Shown piece by piece: positions 31,152 to 36,762 of a stretch of 36,762 nt of DNA (the first letter of the stretch is position 1; each line of letters begins with the position of its first letter). Below the pieces are notes generated by a model. The model was not told the DNA's origin. It searched no databases and was given only the letters and a program-made list of their open reading frames with translations. The stretch is taken from assembly GCA_030685235.1 (NCBI GenBank), contig MU839297.1, positions 1 to 36,762 on the forward strand, written 5' to 3'. The position numbers and the translations under genes are program-made. This stretch comes from Copromyces sp. CBS 386.78. Taxonomy: Eukaryota; Ascomycota; Sordariomycetes; Sordariales; Sordariaceae.

Positions 31152-32335
31152 TTACAAGCACTGAGAGTACCAGTCGTTCATCTTCTGGCATTTATACGGG
31201 CTAACGCAAGTAGTGCAGCCAGTCCAATTGATACCTCCGCACTGGCCCCAGCGCTCCTGGGTGCATCCACCATTGCTAGCAGAGCTGGTGGTAGCGGGGG
31301 CAGTCGAAGTCTTGGTAGAAGTAGCAAGCGTGGTAGTAGGAGCAGCGGTAGTGACAGCGGTGGTGCTAGGCGAGGCGTTGTTGCCAGTGATGCCGAACCA
31401 TTCGAGATCATTCTGGGCAAAGACGGGGATGTTGTGCGTGATACCAGCGCCGTACATGCCAACGAGGTTGGAGCCGTAGACGTACTTGGTCCAGCCGGAA
31501 GCAGGGTTGTTGGAGATGGTCTGCTGGGGCTGGCCGTACGTGTAGCCGAAGACGCCGGCCCATTGCTTCATGGTCTCGTTGAAGTTCTGCGGGTAGATGG
31601 TGGTGTCGGCGGAGCCGTGGTGGATCAGCATCTTGGGGCGGGCGCCGGTGTAGCCAGGGTACATGTTGTAGACGGTGTTGGCCCACTCCTGCTGGGTGTG
31701 GATGGACTGGCCCTGCGCGCAGGTCGAATTCCAACCATTAACTGTGCCACTGCTACTATAAAAGCACCCAGCAGGGACACCGGCGTAGGCAGAGCCAGCG
31801 GCGAACATCTCCGGGTAGGTGGCGGCCATGACGTTGGTCATCATGGCGCCGGAGCTGGTGCCGGTGACAAAGACCTTGCTGGCGTCGGCACCGTACTGGT
31901 TGATGGTGTAGGTGACCATCTACGTCTGTTAATATCTGATAACTCATAAGCCGATGATGTCTGACTTACGTTGGCAATAGAGTTGCTGTTGCCTCCGCCG
32001 TTGTGGGTGAGAGAGGCACGCGACGAGACATCCCAGCAAGTGCCGCTGTAGGGAGACTCGGGATAGATGACAATGTAGCCATACGTCTCAGCCAACTGGG
32101 CATACTGAGTGCCCTGGTAGAAAGCCGAAGCAGTGCCGCTGCAGTAGTGGATGGCGACGATGATGGCGGGCTTGGTAGCAAGCTTGTTGGGGACATAGAT
32201 GTACATCTTGACGCCCGAGGGGTTGGAGCCGAAGTTGTTGACCTGCTGGAGCGAGGCACGCTTGACGATCTCGGCGGCGCTCGCGAAGGAGGCGCCGAGG
32301 GCCAAGAGGCCGGAGGCGATGGACGAGAACTTCAT
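31152..32335 (-). CDS. Secreted CE1 acetylxylan esterase with C-terminal CBM1 (2 exons)
   Basis: Exons on the minus strand are 32335-31970 and 31919-31152, with a 50-nt intron (GTAAGT..GTAG, phase 0), giving 377 aa. A signal peptide ([20 protein letters not shown]) is followed by a short AEIVKR pro-like segment. The CE1 alpha/beta-hydrolase domain has [30 protein letters not shown] and the nucleophile elbow GTSSG (Ser144). The probable acid is Asp227 (HHGSADTT) and the base His284 (GITHN). A Thr/Ser/Ala linker (about 298-338) leads to a 37-residue type-1 cellulose-binding module (341-377) with [17 protein letters not shown] and Cys-Leu at the end. CE1 enzymes of this length remove acetyl groups from xylan; feruloyl esterase is the main alternative, but the sequence matches the AXE type. 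The CBM1 tethers it to cellulose. It lies tail to tail with the beta-xylosidase gene. Confidence 0.94.
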
Positions 32336-33065
32336 TGTCGTCGACCAAGATGGATTGGCCTTTCCGAACGGCGGACTTGTCGATGGAGGATGATGATGAT
32401 ACGGCTGGAGGGAACAGGTATTTTCCTCTTGTCGGGAACCTCTCTTGAACTTTGACGGCCATGGCATGCGTGCCCTCCCATTTATACCTCTACTCTCGGA
32501 ACCACCATGACACCCGAACTTGGCTGGCCGCGTGGACTGGGAAGGGCCATGAGGTCCATGATGGAGGAGGTTACCATCACCACCATCATCCACCACAGCA
32601 TGACCGACGGTTGGCCATCCAGAGCCAAGGTCAGGTAAGCGTCGAACCGAAGTGGACTCGATTGCGGACGGTCAAGTTCCGGATGAACCATGATGGGTGA
32701 GGTTGCATGAGCCGGTCGGCAGGGGTGCTGCTGTTTTCGGGCCCCGACGAGCCTCGACTTCAAGTGCCTCGATCATTTGAAGGAATATCTTGATCCGGGA
32801 CGATCATAGCCCTCATCTTAAATGTCTCTGAGTGAGGGTTGTGAAATGCCACTTCTGCTGTGTGTGGCACTGAAGCGGGCGACATCATGTTCATCGATTG
32901 TTGTTTTGTCGGTGATGGTGATTTGGGGAAGGTTGCAATCAATTATTTTCTGGCCGCGTTAGGAATTTCCATCTGTGATAATATAGGTCTGAAAGTAGGG
33001 GGTTCAACGTGGCTGTATTGTGTGTGTTCTATTGTGCTGATCCGCACCTGGTTCGATATTTGGCA
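32336..33065. other. Promoter region of the acetylxylan esterase gene, up to the RIP boundary
   Basis: About 730 bp. A TATA box lies 145 bp upstream of the start. ACCACCATGACACC and a CATCACCACC-rich patch occur at about 32,508-32,600. No exact GGCTAA was found. Composition is normal until about 33,065, where TA-rich sequence begins sharply. Confidence 0.5.
32480..32486 (-). promoter_or_regulatory. TATA box of the acetylxylan esterase gene
   Basis: Minus-strand TATAAAT (in GAGGTATAAATGGG) lies about 145 bp before the ATG at 32,335. The spacing suits a highly induced secreted-enzyme gene. Confidence 0.6.
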
Positions 33066-33140
33066 TTTAGTATAAATCCCGTAGTAATTTGTTCCTTAAT
33101 CCCGTAATTGTGTACGTATATATTTCTTGCCGTCTAATAT
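33066..33140 (-). repeat. Truncated 3' LTR of the right-hand Copia element
   Basis: After the polypurine-like tract the minus strand reads TATTAGACGGCAAG, consistent with a TGTTAG LTR start altered by RIP. It contains two TACGGGATT copies. It ends where RIPped sequence meets normal DNA near 33,065, so the LTR is either very short or cut off. No second LTR is visible to define it. Confidence 0.35.
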
Positions 33141-35998
33141 ACCCCCTTAGATCTAGCGTATAAACCGTACTAGATTTACCTAGAAATGCCCTAAAATCTT
33201 TCTAAAATTGGCTAGAGATAATGCTATTCCTAAATGTAATCCCTAATTATTCTTAGTTACGGTAGCTTTTAAATTATTACTCGTAAGAGCTATTAATAAA
33301 TATATTCGCTATTTCGTTGCCCGTATCCTCTTTACTAGAATCCTTTATACCTTTAGGGCGCCCTATAACGATATTTCCGTTATTAAATTTTCGCAATTAA
33401 ATTAGTAGCCGCTATAATTCTACGAGTCCTAATTATTTTAATAAGGTTAAATAAGCTATAGGAGGGAGGCTCTTCGTAAGCCCGTTAATAATTTATTCCT
33501 TAATTAATACGTATATTATATTAATTAATTTCTTCTTTTATATTTACTTTAATTAATATTTATATACGTTTATATACTTAAATTTCGTAACGAGCCGTAT
33601 TCCCTCCTTTATAATAAAGCGGATTATTTATTTATTATTATATTCTATAAGGGTCTTTTCTTAATTTAGGAAACTTAGTGTAAATTCGTTAAATAGGCGG
33701 CGGGCGTAAATCGCCTCCTTAGTACCTTAATTTAAAAATAGTAATTTAGCTTCTATTAATAAAGTTATAATAGTATCCTATTTATTAGTACGTTAATCGA
33801 TAATGCCGCCTAGTAACTATATTATAAATATTTATAAATTTTTATAATTAAGGGAGTTATTTATAAATAAAGAGTTAATTATAACGTAGAAGTTTTAATA
33901 GTTTTTATTATTTAGTTAAAGGGCGAAATTTTAAGTTGTAAAAAGATAGAGGATTATTCGATTTATTACTACGTAATAAGTAGGATTGGGGTTAGAATTA
34001 AACCGAACGAATTTAAAGATTAGGAAGGCGACGTCTAATTACGATATAACGGCGATATAAAGGATAGAACCGATTTTTATTTAGTATACAACGATTTCGT
34101 ATAGTATAATACTATTTTAATAGGGGAATAATTCCTCTTTAGCTATTAAAATTATATATAATTTCTTAGTGTATTTTACTTTATTAGCGATTTTTTAAAT
34201 ATATTTACGTTAAAAGAGCTAGATTAATTTTTTTTAATAATTTTAAATAATTTCGATATTTAAGAACTATTTTAGTAGATTTTTGCCGATTAATTAATAT
34301 TTCCTCTTTATAATAATTACTACCCCTTTAGTAGTAGTAATTTTTTAATCCATATATTTATAAATAATAATAATATTATTAATATAAAAGAATAAGAAAA
34401 CGTTATTTTTAATAAGGGTATTAGGTTCTATAGGGAGCGGATTTATATTTATAGTAATTAGGGTTCTAATAAATTTTTATTATTAAAAGAAAAGGGATCT
34501 CCATAAATTATATAATGCTTATAGTAGTTAAAATATTTAATTTTTCCTTATATAATTAAGGGGAGGTCTTATATATATTAGCTTATTGAATAATATATTT
34601 ACGAACGTATTCTTTATATCGTACTAAATTAAATCGAAATTAAAGTAAGCCGCTATTATTATTAGGATATAGAACGATTTAATTGCTAGAATCGTTACGT
34701 ACGTTTTTCGTATACTATCCTTATATTATTAATTTTTATGTATAATTAAACGTACTTTATACTTGAAGAAACGGCCGTTTTAATTGAATTTATAAATATA
34801 TATTTATATCGAACCGAATATTTCGTTATTTCTAGGTTCTTCGGCGTTAACCTACTTCTAAAATTTAAAATCCTTATATTTATCTAAGTATTCCTTTTCT
34901 ATATCCTTAAAGAATTTTTTAAAAAAATAAGAATTGAATTATTTATAATTATTAAAAAGGGGTAGAAAGTTAAACTGATAGAGGGTTTTTAATATACTTT
35001 TTACTTTATAATAATATATAAATTCCTTTGTTATTTTCGATTTAAAATTATAGCCGGGGTCGATTTTAATCCCCTTTTCTCTTATTTTTTCTAGGAAAGT
35101 TTAGTTTACGATTTTATTTCCCTAAATATTTACTAGTCTATCCCCCGTACGGATATAAAGGATGCGGCTTATATAAGGTATTAATCTATAGTTAGCTATA
35201 AATTTTTATTAAATTAAGAGAGGTCGATTATTAGGAATGCGGTTAACCTTTTAAAAGGGGTTAGTAAATACCTTTCTTCTTTATTTTTTAAATTTAAAAC
35301 TATATCCTAAAAATCCGACGACTTTTATATTAATAATATTAATGGGGGTTCTTCTAAAAACCCTTATAGATTTTTTAAACCTGTTTATAAATTTCGTATT
35401 CTAAATTCCTCTTCTTCCTTTAATATATTCGATTCATTTAGAAAGCTTTAGGCAATAGAGCTAAGAATTCCCTCTTTAATAGTATTAAATTAGAAGAGAT
35501 TTATTTGCGCGGTATTTATTTAATAAAGGTTTTTTAATTACATAGCCAACTCTTTAAAGGAGATATTAAAAGCATTATAAATTTCTTTAACGTTATTAAA
35601 AAATATTTTATCTTCGTTAAATATAATGTTTTATATAATAATAATAGTATTCGTATATAGGTTCTAAATCCGGTAGATATTAGTTAATTAGTACTTTACT
35701 AAATATTTAATTTATATGCGGTCTTTGAATTTTATAATTTTATTCTATTCCTTTATTACTTTTATAAAAAGGGCGAAGGCTTTATAATTAAAGACTTTAA
35801 AGTATATAATAATTAAGGATAGATTTATTAGTAGAACGATATTATTTTTAAATTAATAAAACGTTTTAAATCTCTCTTTGAGGAATTTTTAGTAATATTC
35901 AATTTTAGGAATTAGGTTATATAAATATATAATTACTCTAGTAATTTCTGATTATAGTTTATAAGGTAAATTTATACCCGAATATAAAATAGTCTTCC
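33066..35998 (-). mobile_element. RIP-degraded Ty1/Copia element, integrase C-terminus to RNase H
   Basis: Read on the minus strand from about 36,000 downwards. An integrase C-terminal part shows AFALFIKVIKE..IKFKDR and later NIIFNEDKIFF (about 35,570-35,960). Reverse transcriptase follows: KYKVRLIIHK (~34,750), LAIKSFYILIIIAAYFNFDLIQYD-like (~34,630), PPLNYI and ALYNLWRS (~34,510), then the catalytic box. The box reads Y-I-N-N at 34,375-34,386 instead of Y-V-D-D. Next come GSILYIAVIS..LDVAF (~34,050), then RNase H with GTKEAIYARRLFNEF (~33,700) and KEGIRLVTKFKYINVYKY (~33,580). Stops are scattered throughout. A purine run CTAAGGGGG (minus, about 33,141-33,149) followed by TATTAGACGG looks like the polypurine tract and LTR start; only about 75 bp of LTR remain before normal sequence. 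Confidence 0.82.
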
Positions 35999-36053
35999 CT
36001 TGGGCGGAGCTGGATATGCCCGAGGGAGGCAGTAAAACACCATTCTGCCCAAG
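35999..36053. other. GC-rich, non-RIPped island with inverted repeat
   Basis: About 55 bases of ordinary, GC-rich sequence sit between RIPped Copia and the simple-repeat tract. CTTGGGC (35,999-36,005) and GCCCAAG (36,047-36,053) are perfect inverted repeats at its two ends. It is too short to have been a RIP target by itself. It could be a tiny insertion or a fragment of unique DNA. Confidence 0.4.
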
Positions 36054-36079
36054 CTAGGAGATTTTATATATATATATGT

Positions 36080-36762
36080 TTTTATTTTTTTTGCTTTTTA
36101 GATTTTTTTTTCTTTTTATTTTGATATTCATTTATCTTTTTATTTTTATTTTATTTATCTTTTTATTTTTATATTTATTTTTCTTTTTATTTTTATATTT
36201 GTTTATCTTTTTATTTTTATATTTATTTATCTTTTTCTTTCTTCTTCTTTTTCTTTTTCTTTTTCTTTTTCTTTTTCTTTTTCTTTTTCTTTTTCTTTTT
36301 CTTTTTCTTTTTCTTTTTCTTTTTCTTTTTCTTTACCTTTTTCTTTACCTTTTTTTTTACCTTTTTCTTTACTTTTTCTTTTTCCCTTTCCTTTTCTTTT
36401 ACCTTTTTCTTTACCTTTTCTTTTTCCCTTTCCTTTTCTTTCTTTTCTTTTTTATATTCTTTTTCTCGTTCTCTTTTCTTTTCTTTTATTTTTCTTTAAT
36501 TTTCTTTTCATTTTCTTTTATTTTTCTTTTATTTTTATTTTATTTTTCTTTTATTTTTCTTTTATCTTTTATTTATCTTTTCCTTTCTCTTTACCTTTTT
36601 CTTTACCTTTTTCTTTACCTTTTTCTTTTTCCCTTTCTTTTTATTTTTATCTTTATTTTTATTTTTATTTTTATTTTATTTTTATTTTTATTTTTATTTT
36701 TATTTTTATTTTTATTTTTATTTTTATTTTTATTTTTATTTTTATTTTTATTTTTATTTTTA
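36080..36762. repeat. Pyrimidine-strand simple-repeat tract
   Basis: Almost 700 bp in which the plus strand is nearly free of G. Units change along the tract: mixed TTTATTTTTCTTTT near 36,120-36,230, then CTTTTT hexamers (36,240-36,335), then TTTACCTTTTTC dodecamer-like units (36,336-36,440). A mixed CTTTT/ATTTT part follows, and TTTTTA hexamers run from about 36,645 to the window end. No gene is possible. Such tracts are hard to assemble, and this may be a contig edge. Confidence 0.9.

Noticed and set aside
97..35998. Left and right Copia relics as two halves of one element
   Set aside because: Both contain the same integrase segment with different residues, so they overlap rather than complement each other.
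1..36762. CRISPR array, prokaryotic operon or biosynthetic gene cluster
   Set aside because: Introns and fungal families show a eukaryote; no spaced repeats; no polyketide, peptide-synthetase or terpene core enzyme present.

Overview
This window looks like a filamentous ascomycete chromosome, most likely a Sordariomycete close to Neurospora or Sordaria. The genes have short spliceosomal introns with GT..AG ends and CTAAC-type branch sites. Both ends are long, very AT-rich blocks of dead retrotransposons in which CpA/TpG has largely become TpA while CpG survives. That is the signature of repeat-induced point mutation (RIP).

Left block (about 1-9,990). A Ty1/Copia-type element lies on the minus strand, reading from gag near 9,700 downwards to integrase at about 100. 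Its gag is split by a Ty3/Gypsy chromovirus on the plus strand at 1,591-8,874. The insert has two 221-bp LTRs, a TAGCC target-site duplication, gag, protease/RT/RNase H/integrase remnants and a C-terminal chromodomain remnant. Both elements are full of stops.

Gene island (about 9,990-33,065). A 4-kb stretch with no supported gene comes first. Then follow a 4-exon CorA-like membrane protein (+), a hypothetical protein (-), a secreted Cu-only SOD-like protein (-), a single-pass membrane protein with a Ser/Thr stalk (-), ribosomal protein eL42 (+) with a 580-nt intron, a two-RRM RNA-binding protein (+), a CFEM-like single-pass membrane protein (+), a secreted GH3 beta-xylosidase (+) and a secreted CE1 acetylxylan esterase with a CBM1 (-). 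The last two are convergent neighbours that would act on the same polymer, acetylated xylan. From memory and unverified, Neurospora crassa has a beta-xylosidase next to an acetylxylan esterase, which would fit this layout.

Right block (about 33,065-36,762). A second, different Copia-type element on the minus strand runs from the integrase C-terminus through RT to RNase H, with RT catalytic aspartates changed to asparagine. It is followed by a short GC-rich island and then about 700 bp of one-strand-pyrimidine simple repeat up to the window end.

I found no convincing novel multi-gene system. The most informative structures are the nested, RIP-inactivated retroelements with an intact target-site duplication, the xylan-degrading gene pair, and a possible Pol III-type unit near 16 kb.
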